Of a stretch of DNA of 8,052 nucleotides, positions 1 through 5,956 are shown in pieces. The notes beneath the pieces are model-generated. The model had not been told where the DNA came from. It searched no databases and worked only from the letters and a program-made list of their open reading frames with translations. Numbering within the stretch: position 1 is the first letter of the stretch; the number at the start of each line of letters is the position of its first letter. The stretch covers positions 1 to 8,052 of the forward strand of contig USKN01000083.1 of NCBI GenBank assembly GCA_900555295.1, in the 5' to 3' direction. Origin of the DNA: an uncultured Eubacteriales bacterium. Lineage in GTDB: Bacteria; Bacillota; Clostridia; UMGS1810. The translations under genes and the position numbers were made by a program.

Positions 1-3
1 TAA

Positions 4-45
4 AAGAGGGTGTAGCAAAACGCTTTCGTTTTGCTACACCCTCTT
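4..45 (-). terminator. Intrinsic terminator of trpB (possibly bidirectional)
   Basis: A perfect 19-bp inverted repeat (arms 4-22 and 27-45) with a 4-nt loop lies 43 nt beyond the trpB stop codon. Read on the minus strand, the stem ends in a U-rich stretch that runs off the window edge. Read on the plus strand it is followed by GGTTTTTG, so it could also stop transcription coming from the left. No gene to the left can be seen. Confidence 0.85.
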
Positions 46-87
46 GGTTTTTGTGTATGCATAAAAAATCGGTGCTTTTTTACGGTT

Positions 88-1452
88 TTATTCTATATGC
101 GGTAATTTTGATGTGCTTTTGGCAATCTCGTCATCGGTGGGTATATAGTCGCTCATAGTGCCGTTATGAAAACTTTCATATGCAACCATATCAAAATATC
201 CCGTTCCGGTAAGTCCAAACACAATTGTTTTTTCTTCGCCTGTTTGCGTGCATTTTTGCGCTTCATCTATTGCCGCTTTTATTGCGTGGCTGCTCTCCGG
301 TGCAGGGAGTATACCCTCAACTCTTGCAAACATTTCCGCCGCCTCAAAAACATCGGTTTGTTTAACCGATACAGCCTCCATAAGACCGTCGTGATAAAGC
401 TGCGAAAGGGTAGAGCTCATACCGTGATATCTTAAACCGCCTGCGTGGTTTGCCGACGGTATAAATCCGCTGCCGAGCGTATACATTTTTGCAAGAGGAC
501 ACACCATACCCGTATCGCAGAAATCGTAACCGAATGTACCGCGTGTAAAGCTAGGGCAGGAGGCAGGTTCAACGGCAATAATACGGTAATCCGCTTCGCC
601 ACGGAGTTTTTCGCCCATAAACGGCGATATAAGACCGCCAAGGTTTGAACCGCCGCCGGCACACCCTATAATAATATCGGGTTTAATATTGTATTTATCA
701 AGCGCCGCTTTTGTTTCAAGACCGATAACCGATTGGTGCAAAAGCACTTGATTTAACACACTGCCCAAAACGTATCTGTAGCCGGGTGTGGATGTGGCAA
801 CTTCAACCGCCTCCGAAATGGCACAACCAAGACTTCCCGTTGTGTTGGGGTGTTCGGCGTTGATTTTTTTACCTATATCGGTTTGCATAGACGGCGACGG
901 CGTAACCGACGCGCCGTATGTTCTCATAACCTCACGGCGGAACGGTTTTTGCTCATATGAGCATTTAACCATAAATACTTTACAATCAAGACCGAAATAC
1001 GAACACGCCATAGAAAGCGCCGTACCCCATTGACCTGCACCCGTTTCGGTTGTAACACCCGTTAAGCCTTGTTTTTTTGCATAATATGCCTGGGCAATTG
1101 CGGAGTTGAGTTTATGACTGCCGCTTGTGTTGTTGCCCTCAAATTTATAATAAATTTTTGCGGGTGTTTTAAGCTTTTTTTCAAGGCAATATGCACGTAC
1201 CAACGGCGACGGACGGTACATTTTGTAAAATGACAGTATTTCGTCGGGAATATCAAAAAACGGTGTTGTATCGTCAAGTTCTTGTGTAATCAGCTCGTCG
1301 CAAAATACGGGTGCAAGCTCATTTGCCGTCATAGGTTTATGTGTTCCGGGATTTAAAAGCGGTGCCGGTTTGTTTTTCATATCGGCACGCATATTGTACC
1401 AGGATTTTGGCATTTCGCTTTCATCAAGATAAATTTTGTAGGGAATTTCCAT
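88..1452 (-). CDS. trpB: Tryptophan synthase beta chain, TrpB2 type
   Basis: This 454-residue protein condenses indole with L-serine to give L-tryptophan, using pyridoxal phosphate (PLP) in the cytoplasm. Visible hallmarks are the PLP lysine in GSHK (K114), the catalytic-glutamate motif TETGAGQWG (135-143, E136), the glycine-rich phosphate loop GCAGGGSN (263-270) and the C-terminal GLTGTGYFD (413-421). The extended N-terminus (about 80 residues before the PSPL segment) and the length, over 50 residues longer than classical TrpB1, fit the TrpB2 group. TrpB2 enzymes commonly work without TrpA and can salvage free indole. No trpA or other trp gene is adjacent. The ATG start has AGAGG 7-8 nt upstream. 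The gene sits behind its own promoter and a leader that looks like a TRAP-type attenuator. TrpB2 rather than TrpB1 is a call from sequence recognition. Confidence 0.93.
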   Translation of the reverse strand: MEIPYKIYLDESEMPKSWYNMRADMKNKPAPLLNPGTHKPMTANELAPVFCDELITQELDDTTPFFDIPDEILSFYKMYRPSPLVRAYCLEKKLKTPAKIYYKFEGNNTSGSHKLNSAIAQAYYAKKQGLTGVTTETGAGQWGTALSMACSYFGLDCKVFMVKCSYEQKPFRREVMRTYGASVTPSPSMQTDIGKKINAEHPNTTGSLGCAISEAVEVATSTPGYRYVLGSVLNQVLLHQSVIGLETKAALDKYNIKPDIIIGCAGGGSNLGGLISPFMGEKLRGEADYRIIAVEPASCPSFTRGTFGYDFCDTGMVCPLAKMYTLGSGFIPSANHAGGLRYHGMSSTLSQLYHDGLMEAVSVKQTDVFEAAEMFARVEGILPAPESSHAIKAAIDEAQKCTQTGEEKTIVFGLTGTGYFDMVAYESFHNGTMSDYIPTDDEIAKSTSKLPHIE

Positions 1453-1460
1453 TTAAAAAA

Positions 1461-1486
1461 CCTCTTTTCGTTTAATTTTTAAGAGA
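1461..1486 (-). promoter_or_regulatory. Weak hairpin covering the trpB ribosome site
   Basis: In the trpB mRNA the segment UCUCUU (1481-1486) can pair with AAGAGG (1461-1466), which contains the trpB Shine-Dalgarno sequence. The loop is 14 nt and one pair is a G-U wobble. The stem is short and AU-rich, so it may not hold in the cell. It is listed because sequestering the ribosome site is a known second layer of TRAP control in Bacillus trp mRNA. Confidence 0.25.
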
Positions 1487-1514
1487 AATTTGGTTTTTAT
1501 GTAAAAGATAAAAC

Positions 1515-1550
1515 AAAAAATGTTCTTGCTCAAACGAGGAACAAGAACAT
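1515..1550 (-). terminator. Leader terminator (attenuator) upstream of trpB
   Basis: The minus-strand RNA forms a 9-bp perfect stem (AUGUUCUUG with CAAGAACAU; arms 1542-1550 and 1520-1528). An inner CUC/GAG stem closes a GUUU loop, with three unpaired bases on the 5' side. Six U residues follow directly. This is a rho-independent terminator placed about 65 nt before the trpB start codon and inside its transcript, so it acts as an attenuator rather than as a gene-end terminator. Because no other hairpin follows DUF5662, it would also stop transcripts arriving from thrS-DUF5662. Confidence 0.85.
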
Positions 1551-1611
1551 AAAATTTTTAAAATATATAAGCTATATAAACCATACATATCGTACAGGCT
1601 GTATAATTATA

Positions 1612-1669
1612 CTGTTCTCATCTTATCTCATCTTATCTTATTCTAAACTAAACTAATCTCTCTCAACTT
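1612..1669 (-). promoter_or_regulatory. Putative TRAP (MtrB) binding array in the trpB leader RNA
   Basis: The 5' end of the trpB leader RNA holds 12 NAG triplets: four GAG, three UAG, four AAG and one CAG. Their final G residues step by 5 nt throughout, apart from one 4-nt and one 6-nt step, so nearly all spacers are 2 nt. Dropping either weak end triplet leaves 11, the number of RNA-binding sites in the 11-subunit TRAP ring. Bacillus TRAP binds (G/U)AG best and tolerates AAG. The array starts within a few bases of the predicted transcription start. It contains two tandem copies of the 10-mer TAAGATGAGA. Its 3' end can pair with the 5' arm of the leader terminator. Function is inferred, since mtrB itself is not in the window. 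Confidence 0.7.
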
Positions 1670-1676
1670 GTAAATT

Positions 1677-1705
1677 ATTATAGCACCGTATTTAATATTT
1701 GTCAA
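1677..1705 (-). promoter_or_regulatory. Sigma-A promoter of the trpB leader
   Basis: On the minus strand TTGACA (1700-1705) and TATAAT (1677-1682) are separated by exactly 17 bp, a full match to the vegetative consensus. Predicted transcription starts near 1670, giving a leader of about 220 nt before trpB. Such a strong core promoter suits a gene controlled by attenuation rather than at initiation. Confidence 0.9.
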
Positions 1706-1731
1706 TATCTTTTTGCTTTTTTCTTATTTTT

Positions 1732-2334
1732 TTAACTTAACGTAGTATCGTTGTTTGGAAAATCATTGTTGTTATACAGTGTTTCAATCATTTTAAAGTT
1801 GTTTTTTATATACGAAAAAGTATCACACTCGCCCTTGTTTTTAAGCATTACAAGAAAAGCTTCAACTGTTTGGGACGTTTTATCGTGTATAAAACGTCCC
1901 TCTTTTCCGCGTGCAAAATATTCGTATGGGTGAGAGTCGGTGTAATTAATACCCTGATAAATTTTGCTTGCCGCAACTCTGTCGCAAAACATTTCAACCA
2001 CATATTTAAAAGGCATTTTAACGGGGCGCACTCTGCGCTCTATGGGGTTATAGTCGTTCCAATACTCAAAATGATGCTTGTTTCTGCCTTTATGGTGCAG
2101 CCATGCGCGTGAGTAACCGTATTTTTTGCGCTCACCCTCGTTGGGGCTTTTTTTGCCGTCCGTGTAATACTTAACACCGCTGAAAAACTCAACGGGGGAG
2201 TATTTGGACATATCGTGTATAAGCCCGCGGTACGGTATTCCCGCCATTTTGCAATTGCGGAAAACCTGTCTTTTATGAGCGTTTATTGTATGCAAATGTC
2301 CAAAAAATCTTTTAAACACATTTATTTCAGCCAA
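1732..2334 (-). CDS. DUF5662 family protein
   Basis: This 200-residue soluble protein is recognised as DUF5662 from its conserved blocks: IHDMSKYSPVEF (39-50), RAWLHHKGRNKHHFEYW (76-92) and FCDRVAASKIY (116-126). Function is not established. The layout H20, H40-D41, clustered H80/H81/H87/H88 and D118 resembles the metal ligands of HD-domain phosphohydrolases, which is an inference. The start chosen is TTG at 2332-2334, because AAGGAG lies 7 nt upstream; the nearest in-frame alternative is GTG at codon 6. It overlaps the end of thrS by 8 nt, so the two genes are very likely cotranscribed and translationally coupled. No terminator hairpin follows. The last 15 or so residues are Asn/Asp-rich and look disordered. 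Confidence 0.85.
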   Translation of the reverse strand: MAEINVFKRFFGHLHTINAHKRQVFRNCKMAGIPYRGLIHDMSKYSPVEFFSGVKYYTDGKKSPNEGERKKYGYSRAWLHHKGRNKHHFEYWNDYNPIERRVRPVKMPFKYVVEMFCDRVAASKIYQGINYTDSHPYEYFARGKEGRFIHDKTSQTVEAFLVMLKNKGECDTFSYIKNNFKMIETLYNNNDFPNNDTTLS

Positions 2335-4273
2335 CGTCTAACTCCTTTTTATTAACCAAATCGGTTATAAATTCCATAAATTCATCAACGGTTTTTGTGC
2401 CCAATTCGCCATATTTACGCGAACGTACGCTTACTGTATTGTTTTGTACTTCGCTGTCGCCCACGATAATCATATTTGGTACTTTTTCAAGACGCGCTTC
2501 ACGTATTTTGTAACCGAGTTTTTCACTGCGCGTATCCACCTCAACCCTTATACCGTTTTGTATAAAGAGTTTACGCAAATTTTCGGCATAGTCAAAATGT
2601 TTTTCCGAAACAGGTATAACCTTAACCTGTACGGGAGCAAGCCAAGTTGGAAACGCACCCGCGTATTTTTCTATAAGAAGTGCAAGCGTTCTCTCGTAAC
2701 AGCCGATTGATGTTCGGTGTATAATATACGGATTTTTTTTGCTACCGTCCGCATCGGTATATTCCATACCGAATTTTTCGGCAAGAAGTTGGTCTATTTG
2801 TATTGTAATGAGCGTATCTTCTTTGCCATATACATTTTTAATTTGTATATCGAGTTTGGGACCGTAAAATGCCGCCTCGCCCACACCTGTTTTATACGGC
2901 AATTCCAAATGGTCGAGTATTTTTTTCATAATGCCTTGAGCCTCGTCCCATTGCTCACAGGTACCTATATATTTATCTTTGTCTTTGGGGTCCCATTGCG
3001 AAAATCTGTACGATACGTCCTCGTAAAGTCCCAAAGTTTTAAGCATATATATAGCCATTTCAAGGCAGCCTCTAAACTCCTGCTCAAGCTGGTCGGGACG
3101 GCACATAAGATGTCCTTCCGATATAGTAAACTGACGTACTCTTATAAGACCGTGCATTTCGCCCGACGCTTCGTTTCTAAACAGTGTTGATGTTTCATCA
3201 TAGCGTATGGGCAAATCTCTGTAACTTCTCATTTCGCTTAAATATGCCTGGTATTGGAACGGGCAGGTCATAGGGCGGAGTGCAAATACTTCTTTATCTT
3301 TGCTCTCGTCACCCAATACAAACATACCGTCACGGTAATGGTCCCAATGTCCCGACAGTTTGTACAAATCGCTTTTTGCCATAAACGGTGTTTTTGTAAG
3401 ATGCCAGCCGTTTAATGCCTCATAGTCTTCAACAAATCTTTGCAAAAGCTGTATAACCTTTGCGCCCTTTGGCAAAAGAATAGGAAGTCCCTGACCTATA
3501 ACGTCTACCGTTGTAAAAAATTTAAGCTCACGTCCAAGTTTGTTATGGTCGCGTTTTTTTGCCTCTTCGGCTTTTGCAAGGTAGTCGTTTAAATCGTCTT
3601 TATTTGTAAATGCGGTTGCATAAATACGCTGAAGCATTTTGTTTTTTTCACTTCCGCGCCAATATGCGCCCGTAATGCTTGTAAGCTTAAATGCCTTAAC
3701 CGCCCCCGTTGAGTAAAGGTGCGGACCTGCGCACATATCGGTAAACTCGCCTTGCTTGTAAAACGATACAACCGCATTGTCGTCAAGCTCGTGTACAAGT
3801 TCCGATTTATAAGGCTCATTTTCGCTGTCTATGAGGTTTATTGCCTCGTTTTTGGTAAGTTCAAATCTTTCGAGTTTAAGGTTCTCTTTAACGATTTTTT
3901 TCATCTCGGACTCAATTTTTTTAAGGTCATCGTTTGTAAAGTTTTCATCTCTGTCAAAATCGTAGTAAAAACCGTTATCGGTTGCAGGGCCTATGGCAAG
4001 TTTTGTTTCGGGGTAAAGACGTTTTACCGCCTGTGCCAAAATATGTGCTGCCGTATGACGGAGCATTTTTTTGCCCTCGTCATCTTTAAATGTTAATATT
4101 TCAACGCTGTCACCGTCGTTTAAATTATACGTAAGTTCTTTAATTTCTCCGTTTACAACAGCGCCGAGTGCCTCTTTTGCAAGGCTTGTGCTGATTTTTT
4201 TTGCGACGTCGTATACATTTGCACCATCATCGATTGCAAAGTTTTCGCCGTCTTTAAGTTTAATACTTATCAC
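2327..4273 (-). CDS. thrS: Threonine--tRNA ligase
   Basis: Class II aminoacyl-tRNA synthetase that attaches threonine to tRNA-Thr. The 648-residue length is full-size. Domains in order: TGS (about 1-62), the editing/second additional domain with HTAAH (73-77) and CAGPH (181-185), the catalytic core (about 245-540) and the anticodon-binding domain (about 545-640). The zinc ligands expected in the active site are present: C337 in MTCPF, H388 in SEGHL and H519 in IIHRTS. Motif 2 reads FRNEASGEMHGL (365-376) and motif 3 contains CYERTLALLIE (525-535). Both active sites therefore look intact. The start is GTG, with CGGAGG 8 nt upstream. A promoter about 40 nt upstream gives a leader of only about 30 nt, too short for the T-box often found before thrS in Bacillota. 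DUF5662 follows with an 8-nt overlap. Confidence 0.97.
   Translation of the reverse strand: MISIKLKDGENFAIDDGANVYDVAKKISTSLAKEALGAVVNGEIKELTYNLNDGDSVEILTFKDDEGKKMLRHTAAHILAQAVKRLYPETKLAIGPATDNGFYYDFDRDENFTNDDLKKIESEMKKIVKENLKLERFELTKNEAINLIDSENEPYKSELVHELDDNAVVSFYKQGEFTDMCAGPHLYSTGAVKAFKLTSITGAYWRGSEKNKMLQRIYATAFTNKDDLNDYLAKAEEAKKRDHNKLGRELKFFTTVDVIGQGLPILLPKGAKVIQLLQRFVEDYEALNGWHLTKTPFMAKSDLYKLSGHWDHYRDGMFVLGDESKDKEVFALRPMTCPFQYQAYLSEMRSYRDLPIRYDETSTLFRNEASGEMHGLIRVRQFTISEGHLMCRPDQLEQEFRGCLEMAIYMLKTLGLYEDVSYRFSQWDPKDKDKYIGTCEQWDEAQGIMKKILDHLELPYKTGVGEAAFYGPKLDIQIKNVYGKEDTLITIQIDQLLAEKFGMEYTDADGSKKNPYIIHRTSIGCYERTLALLIEKYAGAFPTWLAPVQVKVIPVSEKHFDYAENLRKLFIQNGIRVEVDTRSEKLGYKIREARLEKVPNMIIVGDSEVQNNTVSVRSRKYGELGTKTVDEFMEFITDLVNKKELDVG
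2342..2347 (-). promoter_or_regulatory. Ribosome binding site that sets the DUF5662 TTG start
   Basis: AAGGAG on the minus strand lies inside the 3' end of thrS, 7 nt before a TTG codon. It supports TTG as the start over the in-frame GTG five codons later, and it places initiation within reach of ribosomes finishing thrS. Confidence 0.75.
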
Positions 4274-4312
4274 TTGAATTTCCTCCGGATTTTTTCTGCT
4301 TTATTTTCTATA

Positions 4313-4341
4313 ATTATATAACTATTATGCGTAAAAGTCAA
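4313..4341 (-). promoter_or_regulatory. Promoter of thrS-DUF5662
   Basis: TTGACT (4336-4341) and TATAAT (4313-4318) on the minus strand are separated by 17 bp. Transcription should start near 4306, about 33 nt before the GTG start of thrS. An ATGCGT element (4327-4332) lies inside the spacer. Confidence 0.87.
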
Positions 4342-4344
4342 GCA

Positions 4345-4377
4345 ATGCGCAATAAAAAACATCATTTGCCTGCGCAT
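4345..4377. repeat. Inverted repeat between the divergent thrS and DUF5685 promoters
   Basis: ATGCGCA (4345-4351) and TGCGCAT (4371-4377) form a perfect 7-bp inverted repeat with a 19-bp gap, just upstream of the thrS -35 box. A related ATGCGT occurs at 4327-4332, 18 bp from the first arm and in the same direction. This could be an operator for a factor acting on thrS, but no regulator is identified and the arms are short. Confidence 0.35.
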
Positions 4378-4410
4378 AAAAATATTTACAGAATATTAAT
4401 AAAAAATCTA

Positions 4411-4439
4411 TTGCAATTATTCGCCCAATATATTAAAAT
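4411..4439 (+). promoter_or_regulatory. Promoter of the DUF5685 gene cluster
   Basis: TTGCAA (4411-4416) and TAAAAT (4434-4439) are separated by 17 bp, and transcription should start near 4446. That places the start immediately before the GGGAG ribosome site at 4449-4453. The promoter diverges from that of thrS, with about 70 bp between the two -35 boxes. Confidence 0.7.
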
Positions 4440-4460
4440 ATATATTGTGGGAGAATTTTT

Positions 4461-5306
4461 ATGTTTGGATATATTAAAATTTACGAAGATGAACTTAAAA
4501 TAAAAGAATATAAAATATATAAGTCGTATTACTGCGGACTTTGCAAAGCGCTCGGCAAACGCCACGGCGCATTGTCGCGGCTCGGTTTAAGTTACGATTT
4601 CACTTTTTTTGCACTTGTGTGCGACTCGCTCGAAACCGATAAAAACGGTATTGAGTATGCGCGCTGTTTTAAACATATAGGCGCAAAACAACCCGTGTGC
4701 AATAGTAAATTTACGGATATTGCGGCAGATTTAAGTATTTTGCTGGCATACGAAAAAATAAAAGACGACATATGCGACGGCAAAAATATTTTTAGGTTTT
4801 TAAAAGCCTTTTTGCTGTTGCCGTATATAAAAAGTTACAAAAAAATTTTGCATAAATATGCCGATATATCAAAAAGCATTTCGTATAATTTAAAGCGGCT
4901 CGGCGAATACGAAAAGCAAAATTTATCCGATATTGATAAAGCCGCCGACTGTTTTGCGGTTATACTGCGTGACTGTTTTGGGTATTTTAATAAAGAGCTT
5001 AAAGACTTTGGTTATGCGGTGGGACGGTATGTGTACTGTGCGGACGCATTTGATGATTTAAAAGACGATTTAAAAAGCGGCGGATATAATCCGTACAAAT
5101 ATAAATTTATGCTTGAAAGCGCAGACGACGATAAACTTCCGCTTGCGGCGGAGGCAATACAAAACAGCTTGTATATAACGCTTTCAATGCTTGCCGAGTG
5201 TACCGAAAAACTCAAATTTAAAAAGAACGAAACCATTATAAAAAACATTGTTTATATGGGAATGAGAAAAATTACAGATGATATAAAAAAGAAATATGAG
5301 GTGTAA
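4461..5306 (+). CDS. DUF5685 family protein
   Basis: This 281-residue protein is recognised as DUF5685 from its N-terminus (MFGYIKIY, then YYCGLCKALGKRHG at 23-36) and from DAFDDLKDDL (195-204) followed by GGYNPY (207-212). Function is not established. It looks all-helical and soluble, with no signal peptide. Two Asp-rich segments stand out: LAYEKIKDDICDG (95-107) and the 195-212 block. Their form and order resemble the two magnesium-diphosphate motifs of squalene/phytoene synthases, which is an inference. C25 and C28 (CxxC), with C69 and C80, could bind metal. The ATG start has GGGAG 7 nt upstream. The gene ends 3 nt before a J-domain gene, whose ribosome site (GAGGTG) lies within its last codons, so the two are cotranscribed and probably coupled. 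Confidence 0.85.
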   Translation: MFGYIKIYEDELKIKEYKIYKSYYCGLCKALGKRHGALSRLGLSYDFTFFALVCDSLETDKNGIEYARCFKHIGAKQPVCNSKFTDIAADLSILLAYEKIKDDICDGKNIFRFLKAFLLLPYIKSYKKILHKYADISKSISYNLKRLGEYEKQNLSDIDKAADCFAVILRDCFGYFNKELKDFGYAVGRYVYCADAFDDLKDDLKSGGYNPYKYKFMLESADDDKLPLAAEAIQNSLYITLSMLAECTEKLKFKKNETIIKNIVYMGMRKITDDIKKKYEV

Positions 5307-5309
5307 TAA

Positions 5310-5951
5310 ATGAACGATCCTTACAAAGTGCTCGGTGTATCGCCAAACGCAACCGACGCACAAATTAAAGAGGCATACAGAGAACTTGCAAAAAAATATC
5401 ACCCCGACAAGTATGCCGGCAATCCGCTTGCCGACCTTGCCGCCGAAAAAATGCAGGAAATAAACGAAGCATATAATGCGCTTACCAAAGGTAAAAACCA
5501 ATCGAGCGGCTACACCGGAGGCGGATATTCACAGTCGGGTTACGGCAATGCGTCGGGCGGTTATTCGTCCTCATCTTACAATACGGGCGGCGCAAACAGT
5601 GCCGAGTTTAATAATGTTCGCCGTCTTATAAATGAAAACCGTCTTGATGAGGCGGAAAGAATACTCGGTACAATTACGGTGCGCAATGCTCAATGGCATT
5701 TTTTAATGGGCGTAATATGCAAGCAGCGCGGCTGGTACGATAAGGCATATCAGCAATTTGCGCGCGCAACATCGCTCGACCCGTACAATGTCGAGTACAG
5801 GACAGCTTTTAATTCAATAAAAAATTCGCAGACTGCATATACACAAACGGGGCAGGGTTATGGCTACGACCGAACAAATGATTTGTGCGACGCTTGCTCA
5901 ACGGTTTTATGCCTTAACTGTTTATGCAATTCATGCGGCGGAGGGTGTTGA
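5310..5951 (+). CDS. J-domain protein with TPR-like middle and Cys-rich tail
   Basis: This 213-residue protein has an N-terminal J domain (about 3-60) with the HPD tripeptide at 31-33, which stimulates the ATPase of an Hsp70 such as DnaK. A Gly/Ser/Tyr-rich linker (about 64-94) follows. Next is a helical segment (about 98-172) with TPR-like repeats: LINENRLDEAERIL, then a second repeat around GWYDKAYQQFARATSLDP. The last 23 residues hold seven cysteines (193, 196, 201, 204, 206, 209, 213). It lacks the CxxCxGxG zinc repeats and C-terminal domains of true DnaJ, so it is a specialised co-chaperone rather than DnaJ itself. Its position between DUF5685 and a membrane protein suggests it serves that cluster. 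GAGGTG lies 7 nt before the ATG. Confidence 0.9.
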   Translation: MNDPYKVLGVSPNATDAQIKEAYRELAKKYHPDKYAGNPLADLAAEKMQEINEAYNALTKGKNQSSGYTGGGYSQSGYGNASGGYSSSSYNTGGANSAEFNNVRRLINENRLDEAERILGTITVRNAQWHFLMGVICKQRGWYDKAYQQFARATSLDPYNVEYRTAFNSIKNSQTAYTQTGQGYGYDRTNDLCDACSTVLCLNCLCNSCGGGC

Positions 5952-5956
5952 TTAAA

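Noticed and set aside
1453..1600. Trp-rich leader peptide (classical ribosome-mediated attenuation)
   Set aside because: A short minus-strand frame starts near 1589 and runs through the terminator, but it has no Trp codons. Only one TGG occurs in the leader, and it is not in a usable frame.
1564..1614. Small AT-rich palindromes between the triplet array and the terminator (GTATAATTATAC, TATATAGCTTATATA)
   Set aside because: They are too AT-rich and short to be called as separate elements; probably linker RNA within the attenuator.
1453..1670. T-box riboswitch in the trpB leader
   Set aside because: The conserved antiterminator motif (TGGNACCGCG type) is absent, and the leader is purine-triplet-rich rather than T-box-like.
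2717..3190. Long plus-strand ORFs inside thrS, including 2717-3190 and 3719-4096
   Set aside because: They are antisense shadows of thrS, with no ribosome sites and low-complexity Phe/Tyr-rich products caused by codon usage on the other strand.
5924..5956. Upstream ATG at 5924 for the membrane protein
   Set aside because: It would overlap the J-protein gene by 28 nt and has no clear ribosome site. The ATG at 5957 fits the spacing and gives a normal membrane-protein N-terminus.
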